Source: Spirodela intermedia (taxonomy: Eukaryota > Streptophyta > Magnoliopsida > Alismatales > Araceae). From it: a stretch of 64,000 bases of DNA. Location: assembly GCA_902729315.2 (NCBI GenBank), contig LR746277.1, positions 4,593,001-4,657,000 of the forward strand. Reading direction: 5' to 3'. Shown one piece after another: positions 1 through 12,687 of the stretch (the first letter of the stretch is position 1; each line of letters starts with the position of its first letter). Made by a program: the position numbers and the translations under genes. The notes under the pieces are model-generated. The model was given only the letters and a program-made list of their open reading frames with translations. It did not search any database and was not told the DNA's origin.

Positions 1-2
1 TC

Positions 3-140
3 TGCATGAGTTATTTCCACGGCAGGAACTCTTATTCTCTTGCTTTCGTTCACCGCCAGCAGATCGAAGAGAACTACGTGGGCGGTCGTCTGAAAGGGAT
101 CACTGCCTGTTTTGGCGATCTTGCATCCAGGTTTGGCTGA
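3..140 (+). CDS. 3'-terminal exon of an unrecognised gene, cut by the window edge
   Basis: A frame open from the left edge runs for 45 codons to a TGA at 138-140. The peptide is polar and protein-like, with segments such as SYFHGRNSYSLAF and ENYVGGRLKGITACFGDL near its end. I do not recognise the family. It stops about 230 bp short of the opposing small membrane-protein gene, so the two genes would be convergent. It could instead be a chance open frame; the non-random composition is the only argument for coding. Confidence 0.4.
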   Translation, partial: CMSYFHGRNSYSLAFVHRQQIEENYVGGRLKGITACFGDLASRFG

Positions 141-372
141 AATGTTTTCCCTTCCAATGGCGATGCATGCAGGGAGAGTAACCAAACATGTGGACCGATG
201 GAGGTCTTGAAGAAGAAACGCGTGATTTCATGGAATAGAGTGCAGTTAACGTCTGTAAAGGGGGAGTTGGGGGGCTGGGGGGGGGAGAATGTTTCCTACT
301 ATACGTACAGCAAGAGTGGGAGCAGCCTAAAACAATGGAAACAGCTTTGCTTTTGTAAGTTGATGCACCTGG

Positions 373-669
373 TTAGGAGAACCTCAGCTTTCCTTTGTGC
401 AACACAGAAGATTTTGCTTTGCAGAGGGCCTTCTGAGTGCCGGAGAGACCAGAACATGACTCTTTGGAGCCGAGGGTGACGGCGAAGTAGAGATAGATCG
501 TGCATAGAAAGGCCAAGAGCGCCAGCATCGTCAGTAGAAAGCGGTGCCGTTTGAAGAGGGCTGACCAGGTACCCAGTTCATCACGACCCGACACCCTCCT
601 GAGAGAAGAAACCTGGAACACGGAGTTCTGGGATCTCCTGTGGGGAGATGACAAAGGCTCTAGAACCAT
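373..669 (-). CDS. Small conserved plant single-pass membrane protein (98 aa)
   Basis: The frame reads from an ATG at 669-667 to a TAA at 375-373. The protein has a Ser/Arg-rich N-terminal tail, then ELGTWSALFKRHRFLLT leading into one hydrophobic segment (LLTMLALLAFLCTIYLYFAVTLG, residues about 50-72), then a short Cys-containing tail with SCSGLSGTQKALC and a basic end. From memory this pattern is shared by a family of short uncharacterised land-plant proteins; no biochemical role is known to me. The frame stays open a few codons upstream of the ATG, but a splice-acceptor-like TTTGACAG lies there, so the coding exon is probably preceded by a 5' UTR intron. Membrane topology is inferred from the hydrophobic run only. 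Confidence 0.65.
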   Translation of the reverse strand: MVLEPLSSPHRRSQNSVFQVSSLRRVSGRDELGTWSALFKRHRFLLTMLALLAFLCTIYLYFAVTLGSKESCSGLSGTQKALCKAKSSVLHKGKLRFS

Positions 670-3437
670 TGTCAGGTTGTCTCCTGTCAAAGCGCTGCAT
701 TTGTAAAAAGGCCTCCATCAGTAAGTAAAAGGGAGTTACCCGAAGAGATGTCTGCTATGGGACTAAAGTGGGTTATTAGTCTACTCCAAATTGTGATGCT
801 ATTTAATTGTGGAATCCCGATGTGTTGTTCTCAGATTTTCCTTGAGAAGGAATTTGGTGAATTCCTAGTCATAAGTTCATTTATGCCTCTTCTGACTTGC
901 ATGTTGCAAAAGGCGAGTGCACAGGAATTCTAAACAAAGTTGGGCGCAGTTTTTCAGTAGGGTTGAACCATTTCATCCTCTCAGGGGAAATCTAATGCAA
1001 GGCTGTCGCAACGCCATTCCCCAAGCCCATCCATACGAATTTATGAAATGGAGACAGCCTGCAGTACGCTTCCAAAAGAGGGATCAACAATTAAATACTT
1101 CATGCAACTTCTCCCGAGTCAAATACTTGGACTTTCTATGCATTGCTTGGTATCTCTTTTTTTCGATGAAAGCAAATTATCTTTTTTTGTGGAAATATCT
1201 GAAAAGGAGGCATTCTTATGGAAATCTATGAATAGTCTCATCAGCAGAAGACATCCCAAGATCAAGTGGGACGAAATTGTAAAATTGAATAATATTTTAG
1301 TGCAATGAAAAAATATTTTTTACGTGGCTAGCACACTATTTAAATGACGATTTTAATAGAAGAGAAAAACCAATAGATCAACAACCGAAAATGTATGAAT
1401 AGAATTGCCGGTTGCCCCAGGAAAATTTGATTGGCTGAAGAGAAAAGAGTTAGAGACAGGTACTACTCACCCTAAACAGAAGACTAGAAAAATAACATGA
1501 TACGGCACTTTATAAGTCCATGAGCCACATTAACTGAGTAACGCATGAAATTTTGCTCTGGCACTGGGCAATGCAAAAAGTTGTACAACAGTTTGCAATA
1601 TAAGTGATCGTTATATCATTTCCAATTTTGAATTGCTTACATCCATACCTGAATATCAAAAGGATGCACCATGCACAAAAGAAAGATACCAGCATGATTT
1701 GCCAAGGAAAACTTTGATGTCCAAGTTACGTTCTACTAAATTATTACCATCAGTATGCATCATATCTCAGACATCTATAATGGAAGATTCCATCTGATCT
1801 AACATAGAAGCTTCAATGCCAATGGTTATTTCTAGTACTAAGGTTTATAAACGAATGGGACGTGTCTTACGCTTTTCTGATAGTCTCAACTAGTGTATTA
1901 CGTGATTGGAAGTAACCAGTTAGGTTTATGAGGAAAGCAAGAAATATTTTAGCAATCAATATTGAACAACTCTATGAAATAGGCTGCGTGCGCAGAGTTC
2001 TGTAGATGACAATGGTTCACTTTAGAACATGGAGACAGGTGAATCCTTACGCCCGTGGATACAGTGGACACAATTCGAGGTCAAGTTAAAATTCGCTCAA
2101 TAGTCATTGGAAATTATCACAATCGTCTTAAAGACATTGTAGAAATCTAGTCATCGTAGATAAGCCTACAAAATTCAAAGGTTTGAAAAAAGCACGTAAG
2201 TTTCAATTCCACGGATCTGTTACAATTTACATGGTAAAAATCACATAGAAAATAAGACATTTCAGAGCGCGCAGTATTCCATAGGTGTCATTTTTGGGAA
2301 ACAAAAGCAAAGAAAAAAATTCGATAAACGGGGGTTCTTCTATATCAGATGATAGACAGAGAAGTAAGAAGCAACAATAACACCGCAGAACAGGGAAAAC
2401 AAAAGTAGATTTGTCGCGGAAATACGCACGTCAGCTGTCCGGCGGGTGACAAAGACAACGACCCACAGATTGCCGCCGGCTTGCTCCTCCCGGAAAAATT
2501 GGAACCGAGATCTGGAAATCAACCACAAGCCACCTCTAGGATGGAGCACTCCGAGCGGGGGCCGGCCGCCTCAGCATCCGTCGGATACGTCGTCGTCAGC
2601 GGCGACGGAGCGGGAAATAGGGAGCGGGAGCTGAAATAGGGTGGGGCTGAACACGACGCCCTGGTCGATTATAGGGACAGAGAGAGAAAGTGATGGAGCC
2701 GTCTAGAATTAACTTCGCCACATTCCATTTATCGCAGAAGAGATTCGAATTCTGCGTTTACTCCTTCTCGGAAAGAACGCCGGTCACGCGCTTTCTCTGC
2801 GGACGACAACCTGGCTCACTCTTTGCATGGGCGCCCGTCCATTCATCCCACCTGCCTCCTCTGAGCCGGTATATCGACCGGCACGTGGCCAGCATACTAC
2901 ATAATCTCCCCTAATTTCTCTAACCATTAAACGGGGATATTAATGACGTAGGCCTTTTATTATTGAGCCAAAGTAAAGTTGTTGCGCGCGACATTTTACG
3001 CCACTTGGCACGTGGCTTCAGGTGGGAGAAGGGGCGCGATCCGACGGCGGAGTGCCTGCAGCGAGTCGATCACAGCCATCGATTCGCAGTCAACCTGGAA
3101 GATGGATGGACCGAGGAGAGAGTCGTCTTCTTCCCCGCGGCGCTGAGATCCCCGCAAGAATCTGCCACCACACAGAACGTCCGCGTCAGGAACAGGAGCG
3201 GCCGCGCAGGTCATGACGGGAAAACCTACGAACTCACTGGTCTCCGCCGGCACTGGATTTCCCCCGAGGGAAGATCTCCGAGACGCGCGGGCACCCGGGG
3301 TCGGAAGGCTGACTAGCGACTGCCGCCGCGAGACAGGTGATGGCTTCTCCGGCGGGTTCTGGTGGTGGTTCCTGCGGAGAAGGTGACGGTCAAACGCGAT
3401 CGAGCGAGGGGACCTGCAAGTTCTGATGGGCCCATTG
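670..3437. other. Intergenic or 5' UTR-intron DNA
   Basis: About 2.7 kb without a defensible coding exon. 700-2400 is AT-rich with only short spurious frames. 2400-3437 is more GC-rich and holds the 3' flank of the kinesin gene and probably the distal promoter or 5' UTR of the small membrane-protein gene (TATA-like and ACGT-core motifs near 2870-2950). No RNA gene or repeat was recognised. Confidence 0.4.
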
Positions 3438-6010
3438 TCAAACGCGGTCGTCGTACCTTCTGTTGTCGCCATTGATCAGCCTCCCAAAGGTCTGAAGCGA
3501 TTTCCTTATCTGCGATCCTCTGGAGCCCACGTCCTTGACGCGGGAGCGCGGCTGGCCCCAGGAGAGGCCGCCGTCGGCCTCCAGTGTCTCCGCCGCCATA
3601 TTTCTGGAGAACTCGGGCGTCCTCGCTTGCAGCGTCGATCTGGATCCGTTCTCCAGTCTTGGGATTCGACTCTGAGACGAGAAACAGACTTCTTCGGGAA
3701 GGGGGCGTTGACCCTCCTCCGACGGTGGACCCGGGATGCTCGAACGGATCTGCAGTAAGAAAGTCAGCTTAGGCTCTCCGTAAGCGAGAAGATTTTCAGC
3801 ACGAAGACCAAGACGACGGAAATTCGAACTAACCTCTGAAACTCTGGCCTGCGGCAGGGGATTCCTGCCATGGCTCACCCCGCCTTCCAGGCTGAGCCTC
3901 CGAGAACGAAGCGGTGTCTGCTTAGTGAGAGATTTCGACGCAAGATTCGGGGTTTCATCTGCAGCTTGCCGATTCCCCGAGCTCATCTGCCCCGCGCATG
4001 GGGGGGTGGTGGCCTCGGATCTCTGCACATCTCCCCTCCTGCCGGCCGCCATCGCCTTCTTCAGATCCTCCACCTGCACGGTGGGGAGTCATTTGCAGAC
4101 GATTGCATCGGAATCGACCGGACCTGCGGAGAGAAGCAATGGCGGAGGGGAAGAAGCCGATCGATCCTACCTGCTCTCTGAGCTTCCGCACCTCGTTGCT
4201 CTCTCTGTTCCGCGTAGCGGAGCCGAGCTCGACTCTGGAAACTCTCTGCGCAAATCTCAGCGTGCTGATTGTCTCCTCGTAGGAATCGGCCTCCGGGCTG
4301 ACGTGCGCGAACATCAAGGTCTTCGCCTGCCCGCCTGGAGATGGAGATTCGGAAGGAGTAAGGGTGGAAGATCTGCATCTTGTTTGCTTCCTCAAACAGC
4401 CAAAAAGACCCTCTGCCCTAAGCAGCAACCTAATGAATCCTGGAGCAGCTGCGTGAGCTTGCAGTTTCGGTACGGAACGTGGGAGTTCTTCTGCCCCAGC
4501 GCCGCCATCACGTCCCCCAGGCAGGAGAGGGACCTGTTGATGTGCTGCGCCTCCTTCAGCCGTTCGCCGGTGACCTCCGACTTGTCCACCCTCTCGCTTC
4601 CGGCGAGGTCGACCAGATGCAGGCGGCCATAGATCGCCCCCCCGGAGATCTCCTCGCCGTGGACGTGAACCGTAAGAACACTGCAAAACCAGAGGGATTC
4701 GACTGATATTCCCGGCAAAAAACCTCCGGCAAGAGCTTCTTCTCCGATCCGGCCTACGAACCTGTGGGAACGACTGCTTCTCTGGTTAATTGCAGTCGAG
4801 CACAGAACCCTGTTGCTCTCTCCTAATCTCATCAGTCTCCGAACGTCCTCGGGATATTTCACAGCGTGGAGAGCTGCATCTGGAAGACTCAATCCGCCAT
4901 TACCAGAACAACTCCGGATCTCTATCTTGTTCACCGTCAAGAACACAACAATCCAGAGGAACACGCAAACAAAAACTTATAAATTCATCATCGAAGGATA
5001 TTTTGCCGTCGACGACGAATCGTCCCCGAGAAGATCCCGCACTTGATCGTTGTAGATCTCAACCATCTGAACCCGAACCTCGTACTTGATCGCATCGCTC
5101 CTGGAGCAGGATATCTCGAAGAGATCATTCAGGGCCCGGTAGTTGATCCCCAGGTCCGCGCCACATGCATCGGATCGCCCAAACTGAGATGAACAAGGCA
5201 GACTCTGATTCGATCACTGGATCTGAAATGAATTATTTATAGAGATGGTAAGGCTAGCAGGATCATCGTACCATCGTGTGTGTCTTCCCAGAGCCCGTCT
5301 GACCGTAGGCAAAGATGCAGACATTGTATCCATCCATCACAGATCGAATCAGAGGCTGGGTATCCCTGTATACTTCCTCTACGTGATTCATTCAAAGCTC
5401 TGTCAGGAAACCCACTCGCATCATATCTCTCATCAATTCCACGACTAGAGATCTTACCCTGGGTGGCTGTTCCTGGGAAAACCTTGTTGAATTGGAAGAT
5501 CTTCTGTGGATCCTTGGGCTTTGATGGGTCTGCAATCCTCAGCGACCCATCGTCTCCAGTGAACTCGATTGAGGACTCAACCTCAGAGTCAAAACCTGGT
5601 CTTATTCTGCAGTACACGCGTATACTCCCTGAAAGAGAAGGATCTTGATCAGGATCCTCTCTCCCCTCCTGTCTTTCTTTGGTCGGGTCAGTGTCTGAGA
5701 AGAGAAGACGGACCTTTCAGATCTTGGAGCATGTTGTACAGGCTCCTGTTTTCTTTCATGGCTCGACTGTACCCAAGAGCAGAGACTGAAAGCCCCTGAA
5801 CCTGGCTTCCTGAATGATTATGATAACTATGAGCCTACATGCGTTGACCCTCTCACCGAAAGTAGAAATAAATTTCTAATGATCAAGATCAGGTTCCATG
5901 GAAAATCGAGTCCGACCAAGATCGTCGGTGACTTATCCAGAATATTTCGACAGAGATTTCTTTTAGATTTGGCAGTAGGTTGCACATTTAGCAAGCTCAT
6001 AAAATGAGGA

Positions 6011-6062
<52 letters not shown>

Positions 6063-8291
6063 AGCCCTCCTCATCCAGCATCATCGAGTGTGATTTTTCT
6101 GCAATAATCAACCTGAGAAACTCTCTTTCTTTTTCGCATTCTAGTATTTTGACTTGGACGAGAAAATGCAAAGAGAAACATACACCACAACACGTACCTA
6201 ATTGAGTTAAATCACTCTGCAGTTGAGAGTGGAAGGATAAAACATCCGTTCTCATCTTGGATAGCAGGACCTTCATACCCTGCAACACGTCAAAAATGTG
6301 ACAGACGACTCAATCTCCAATGAAGAATCTCCAATGTTCTGGGGCGATGCGATTCAGAAAATATCTACCCCCAGTTCTTTCTCCTGGGCCTCCAGGATCT
6401 GCCCGTGGTTGCAGTTGACATTTCCTAAACACCAGCTACAATGCTGGAAAAAAAGACCCAGATCAGATTATTTTTTTAAAAAAGCAAGAGAAAGTAAAAA
6501 AATAGGAAGCTGTGAAGACAATAGATCACGTAATTATATCATTAAAAAACCAATAACTGTATGAAGAGACATTTTGGCAGAACCTAACGGAATTGTTCTT
6601 GGGTTCAGAAGTAGATAGAGAAAATCAAGTCCATACCTTGGATAGTTTTTCGATTGTGATATTTTCCTCCAACGACTGATCCCGTTTCAGCTACACAAAA
6701 ATGTGAACAGCTTGTAATATTCGAAATATCCTTGATTCAACGAGGATAATTCAGTACAAAAGTTGACCTTGTTCATGCAAATAGCGGTATTTATATTCTC
6801 TTTAGATAGTGTCTAGTAATGAAGAAGAAAAAATAGACAGTGATTATGCAAAAGAAAATGTCCATGAAGTATGGGATGACCACCTCATGTCCCTGTAGAC
6901 TACTGGACATTATTTCAGCGAATGGGGGAAGACCCATTATATCTAGCTAGATAAATCTTTACCAGATACTGGAATCGGATACAGAATCTTACTGATACTC
7001 CACTGAGCAACGAAGACAGGATATTTTGATCTATGTTCTCTTTTGAAGAGAAAACCCGCTCGCAAAGCGTTTTGATGAGCAGAGCTAGGAGAGGAACGAG
7101 AAGTGATCAACAAACAGAACCGGGTATTACATACATAGACAGAGGAGCAACGCATGGATATTCTGGGATAAATATTAGTCACCTTCGTTGTTTGTCTCCT
7201 GGTTCTTGGAACCAGTGGGCATGCCCAGACGTCCGCAGAGCTCAGACCTTGAGGAAGTAACGTGGGAAAAAAATTTGCCGGACGAATTTAGAACAACTGG
7301 GGATTTGGGAAATTTGCAAGACCCATTTCCACCGCTGTACATTTTCCATTCGTGGAAGGATTTGAGGGACAGAATGCAATCAACTATCTTACTGGTCGAG
7401 CCGGACTCTAAAGTATCCTGAAATGAATGCATATGACATTATCGATATTGAGACGAAGAATTCATATGATTCATCTGGCTCTTCGTCACGAGAGATTACC
7501 CTTTCGAGGTCTGAAGCTTCAAAGGCTGGCAGCTTCAGCTCTCCTACGGCGACTAGAAAATTGCGTATGTTCTCAAAGTACTGGTACGCAGGCGGTGGTT
7601 GGGCTTCGAGGGTTAGCCTGTGTGAATGGTTGTTGATAACCTTCCAGCACGAGGTGAAGGCGAGGTGAGAATTTCGAAAGAGAAACAAGGAAAAAAAAAC
7701 ATACTGTTTGTGGTAAGAATTACCCTGGGAACGGCTCCCGGTTGGATCTTATTAATCAGGTTGCAAAGGACCAGACCGTTCCTCAAGCGAGAGACAAATT
7801 CCGCCTCTGAGGGTTGTGGGGGTATCTCGAGAGGGCCAACCATGCTTTCGAGCCATCCTGCTGCTCGGTAACGCCTCAATCCTGTAGCAAGCAGACCAAC
7901 GCGGTATCGAAAAAGATAAACCCATCAGGGGTGATAATAAAAGGGAGAAGAAAGGAAAAATCTGGATTGAAATACTTGAAAATTGAATAACTTCTGAAAA
8001 AAATCGCAGAAAAATGGGTCGGCTGGTGTAAAAGGGACATGTATTTGATCGTCAAGGCCAGGAATGCGAAATGTGAGCCGAGGATGCAAAACCCTTGAAC
8101 AAGAAGTTGATGAACACCCAAAATATCCACCGAAGAAACCCAGCCGACGAAACAAGAAGAACCAGGATGAAGGAAAACCATCTGGAACGGGATTCGGTGC
8201 AGGAACACGTAAAACACTCACCTGCTTCTTCCGCCTTTCTTGACGCCACGCGATTATCTCGAAATGGCACGATCCCACAGGGATCCTCCAT
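3438..8291 (-). CDS. Kinesin-14 motor with calponin-homology domain, 18 exons, 883 aa
   Basis: Minus-end-type microtubule motor of the plant kinesin-14 family; closest in memory to Arabidopsis At5g41310/At1g63640. Exons from the ATG: 8291-8222, 7881-7724, 7640-7500, 7417-7183, 7084-6993, 6946-6884, 6690-6637, 6443-6369, 6279-6198, 5809-5714, 5628-5458, 5378-5272, 5183-5007, 4925-4762, 4680-4430, 4334-4171, 4073-3834, 3749-3438. Phases agree at every junction (2652 nt). The CH domain lies at about residues 24-150 ([32 protein letters not shown]). A coiled-coil neck leads into YCRIRP (361-366). The motor has a P-loop GQTGSGKT (438-445), switch I NQRSSRSH (554-561) and switch II DLAGSE (586-591). 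The tail carries the family motif [17 protein letters not shown]. The intron between 5006 and 4926 needs a GC donor; the last intron is open and in frame. Exons 6-8 are the least certain. Confidence 0.88.
6012..6060. repeat. (GA)n microsatellite in kinesin intron 9
   Basis: An almost perfect run of GA dinucleotides of about 49 bp inside the intron between coding exons 9 and 10 of the kinesin gene. On the coding strand it is a CT run. No function is implied. Confidence 0.9.
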
Positions 8292-8863
8292 GAGTTCTCA
8301 GACGGGATCAGAAACAACGGGGCCTCCTCCTCGAGACGACCCGGTGTCGTCTCTGTCTGCGCGGCGGAGATTGGAGGAAGAGCAAGGAAGAGGGAGTGAG
8401 CTCGAGGGGGGCACCAGAGGTACCGCGGGTACACAGACAGGGCCGAGACGTTGTCGGAACAAGGCTTCTTGTTCTCTCTCCTCCGATGCGGGTACACCTG
8501 GGTTTGAAATTTTGAAAAATTGTGGGCCCCGTCCTCGGTCAATGGGTCGTCCGATTCGTCAGACAAGACGGTTAATGGGCCTAAACGGCCCAAAGTTCGT
8601 CACACCTGGTTGGCCCATACCATAAGTCAACGCATCGAAGGTTTGGAAGGAAGAGGGGGGGGGGGGGGGTGCCACGTGGTCGTCAAAGGGGAAGTGGGCC
8701 TATTTGCACTTAATGGGCTGCGAGCGGGCTCAGTAACCCACTACTATCGGCCCTTTATTTTTGCCGACCTGCAAGACCGTTCGAGAATCCTTACAGACGC
8801 TGGGGGTGGAGGAGGAGCAAGGCCCCTCCTCTCCGACCCTCGGGCAGTATCCGCCGTCCGGTG
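8292..8863. promoter_or_regulatory. Divergent promoter between kinesin-14 and CCCH/G-patch genes
   Basis: Only 572 bp separate the two start codons, which point away from each other. The spacer holds several TGGGCY-type site II elements in both orientations (near 8523, 8575, 8610, 8698 and 8712), which in plants bind TCP factors and are common in promoters of growth-related genes. A G-run lies near 8655-8668. Shared control of a mitotic or cytoskeletal motor and an RNA-related protein is an inference. Confidence 0.6.
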
Positions 8864-11800
8864 ATGGAGGAAGGCGACGGCGCTGGTCAGGAGGGACCCA
8901 TCGAGCAGCAGCTGGAGCTGCAATTGGATGAGCAGAGGGAGACGCTGATTGCCCTCGACGAAGCCCTCGCCTCTGATCCATCCAACGCGGAGCTCCTCTC
9001 TGTACGGCCGCCTCCCGATCTATCCTCGTACTGCTGTAGGCAATCGGAAGTCCGTGTTTCTTCGCTGATTTGCATATGTTTATATTTGTGGAGTAATCTG
9101 GAAAATCATCTGAAAAATGATCCCGGGCATTTAGTCCCTCGGTTTTAAGGACTAGAATCTTCGAACCCTCGGTTTTTGCTCGGGAGAACTTCAAAGCCAA
9201 TAGCTACTGCTATATATCTCTGTGATCATTGCATTTGCTCATTTCGGTGTTTTCTTCTGTCCGGCAATTAGTTTTTTGTTTTTTTTTCTCCTCCTCAGCA
9301 AGCCAACGCTGTTTATTTATTTCTCTTGATAGTATCATCAAGATTTGTTTCCCAGAAGCATCTGTAATACTTGTTTTTTTTTTAGGTTCGCGAGGAGCTC
9401 ATTGCGTCAATCAGGGATGCGGAGGACGGACTTCTTCACTTGAAACGCTCACGTCTTTTGAGGGTGGTCGATGAGATTGCATTCGCTCAGGGATCTGAAT
9501 CTTTATTTGAAGATCCCAAAAGTGATCCTCTGGATCCAACTGAGGATGTAACACGGTCTCGAGAATCAGAATTTTTTTCTGTTGGATCCAAATGTAGGTT
9601 CCGCTACTCCGATGGTCGTTGGTATAATGGTTACCTCGTGGGATTAGAAGGCCCGAGTTCGGCGAGGATTTCATTCCTAAATCCAACATCGGAGAAAATG
9701 CTGGTGCGTTCATTTTTCTGCCGTTCCTCATTTCTTAATTGAGATTGAGCGTTAACACGATAATTCTTTCCACGTTGATGGGTTATTTTTTTACATTGAC
9801 TTTTATGTTTCACTAGAAGACTTTGTAGTCTAGGTGGCACTATTGTGGACAACTGATCAGGTATCCTAGCCAACGAGGCATAATTGACTTAATGAGAAGA
9901 GGGGGAGAACCGAGTAATATATTAATCCGATTAAGAAAAGAAAGTGGCAAGCAACCGCAATACACATATTATATGCTTGCAAGAAACCCCTGTTTTTGTT
10001 TTTTTTTAGGCAATATTTTTATTGTGATCAGTCTAATCTCATCAAGAAAACGTGCAGCTCTTCTTTAAACGTTCCCTATTCAGCAAATAGGATTTTTATC
10101 ACGTATTTGGTACGTCTTAGGCATCTGATTTGGCGGCATATTTTACTAGTTTGTCTGTTTGAGGACATCCCCTTATAAGATTATTGCTCAACCATGGACG
10201 TTCAATCTGATCGTTAGATAATGTAGCATTGATCGCTTTTAGATACTGTCTTTTTATAATTCTTGCCATTTTATGATTATTGTCATTCTACCACGTAGAA
10301 GGTGGCTTTCCTGGGCTCTAGTTTGTTGTTTCTATCTGAACGCTTCGCTGGAAGATTGCTGAATGATTTACCACAGAGCACTGTTAGCGTTCTTTTTTTT
10401 TATTTTTTTTTATTTTACCGTACCTCTTCATTAAGCAAAACTCGGCTGCGATTTCAACGAACTGACATTTTTCTTATGAAAAATGGTTCAATGTCCATTC
10501 ACTCGGGCATTTCTCTATTGTCGGTCTTCTCCATGCCCTGACATGATATTAATGCTTTTTATTTTGTACTATCAGCGAGGATCACCTGTTAGCCTCAGTG
10601 TTTCATGATAGAGATGCCCACTCCCTTTTTACTGCATTATTTTGTTGAGTCAGGGTGGCATCCGATTGGCAGCAGAGTTTCTCTCGTCATTTTATTTGTT
10701 GGTTTTTTTTTTTTTTCTTTTTTTGTCTTCCTTAATCTTCGGGTTTCCTGACACCCATCTCTTTCTTGATGGAACCTTAAACCTATGTTTTGATTAAAAT
10801 GAGCACTAATACAGGTTCACCCAATTGCAGATGTGCAAGTTCTTTCTTCAGCAGCGGTGCCATTTTGGTAGTAACTGCCGCATGTCACATGGTATGTTGT
10901 TCGCCACCGTGTCGCACAGTGATGTCTGGGACGGTGTTTTCATATGTTCCTCTGTCAGTAGCTGCTCGTTGTAGATCCTTCACCCCTATAGCATAGTTAC
11001 TTCTCTCTCTTCTTCCATACTCGTTTCAAGCTCTCAGGGGTCTTTTCTGGGTGTTCTTTTGTCGTCGGAGCTTCAACTGCCCTGCCCACTTTGCACTCTT
11101 CTTAGACCTCTCATGTGATTCACTTATGGCACAATTTATCTTGACTTGGGGATTTGAGCATCTGGAAATATGCATGGTAGAAAAACTTAGACATCCATTG
11201 CAAGATATTTTTGTTCATTTCCTTGATCAGATGTAAACAATTCCAGATTGAGGTGGTTAAGCTGATGATGTGGATGGTGGATTTTATGTCCCAGAAATGG
11301 AAGTATTTTTAGTTGGTGCAGATTTTATTATGACAATCTATTACTTTTAAGTTATTATTTTTGGCATAATGTTCAGTTCCTATTATTTTATTATCAATAA
11401 TATAAGAAGGGGGATCCCCTTATCCATCGAAGGAAAATGAATGAAATTCTTGCCAGGACAGCACATAAAATAAATTACTAAATTAATCATATTTTGCTAC
11501 TACTTTTCTGGGTGGAATTGTTGTGTTTTCCTATTCAGGTTTCAATCATGACGGTCACCATCTTCTAACAAGGTTCGATTCTGCAGGACTCGAGGTGCCC
11601 ATTTCTTCTCTGAAACACCACAGACCCACAGCATGGCAGCAGTCATTAGTCGGCTCCAGCATATGGGCGGCCTCTGGTGGCCGCTCTGCTATCTGGAAGG
11701 AAGCTGAGCTCGAGTCATGGGATGACAAGCTGAGGCTGGCCCACGTCGTGTTCCGAGACGGAAGCTCCGATAAGCTCGGCGTCGAGTCGCTATCATTATC

Positions 11801-12593
11801 TCCATATGCTCAGATGACAGACGAAGACGAGGATGAATCGAGCTCAGAAGCCTCGAGTTCCAGCGAAGAGGATGAGGATTCTGAGGGTGGAACTGTTCAT
11901 CGGGGTGTAGGGTTTTTGGCAGCCTCAAACATGCAGAGAGGAGTCCAGACTGAGACGGCCATTTTTGCCAAGTGGGAGCATCACACCCGCGGCATAGCCT
12001 CGAAGATGATGGTGAGCATGGGCTACAGGGAAGGGATGGGACTAGGGGTATCGGGCCAGGGTATGGTTGACCCGATCCCTGTGAGAGTTCTTCCTCCGAA
12101 GCAGTCCCTTGACCATGCCATGAAGTCAAAGCTGGTGGAGGAATCCGGAGGGACCCGGAGCAAGAAGCGGAGCAGGGGCGGGAAGAGGGAGCGGGAGAAG
12201 AAGCAGGCGGCCATTGCTCGCGCGAATAATGACAAGGAGCAGCCAGAGTCCGATGTCTTCAGCTTCATCAACGAGCAACTTGCCGGGTCAAGCGCCACCA
12301 ATGGGTCGGCTAATAAGCAGAGGCCGAGCCCCGTGGAGGAGACAGGATCTGGAAAGAGAGAAGACAGGCGATCCCTGGTGGCGCACAACGAGAAAGTGAA
12401 GGAGCTGAGAAGCCGGGTCGAGAGGCTGGAAGAGATGATCAGCCGGAATCGCAGGGACAAAGGGGTCTTCGAAGCAGCGTCGCGCAAGCTCGACGAGACC
12501 CGGAGAGCTCTGGTGGACGCCGAGGCCGCCCACGCATCGGCTTCTAATGCAATCGTCAGCAAGGAGAAGGAGAAGAGGTGGCTCAGGTTCTGA
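8864..12593 (+). CDS. CCCH zinc-finger and G-patch protein, 4 exons, 507 aa
   Basis: Likely nuclear RNA- or DNA-binding regulator, similar to Arabidopsis At2g24830 and animal ZGPAT. Exons are 8864-9001, 9386-9703, 10831-10891 and 11587-12593, all in phase. Order of domains: a charged helical N-terminus ([15 protein letters not shown]), a Tudor-like segment with [17 protein letters not shown] (about residues 105-150), one CCCH finger in its own small exon (C154, C162, C168, H172, spacing C-x7-C-x5-C-x3-H), an acidic Ser/Glu stretch, a G-patch (about 310-350, [18 protein letters not shown]), a basic [12 protein letters not shown] region and a C-terminal coiled coil ending WLRF. Exon 4 has a second acceptor 48 nt upstream (11539) that also keeps frame; the shorter form matches the family better. 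Length is close to the usual ~500 aa. Confidence 0.88.
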
Positions 12594-12687
12594 TCTGCCG
12601 GGCACAGAGGGCTGGTTCTTCATCCTCCGGTATCGTCCAAGATGCGTTTTTTTTCAGAGGGCTTCTTGAATTCTTCTTTAAACAATT

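Noticed and set aside
2340-2549. Hydrophobic minus-strand frame as a first exon of the small membrane-protein gene
   Set aside because: It begins with GTG, has no clear donor and does not add a known domain; a 5' UTR role is more likely.
6060-6165. Possible kinesin exon encoding [13 protein letters not shown]
   Set aside because: Skipping it joins exon 9 directly to the segment at 5809 and gives the exact family sequence through the neck ([15 protein letters not shown]...YNMLQDLK); including it breaks that alignment.
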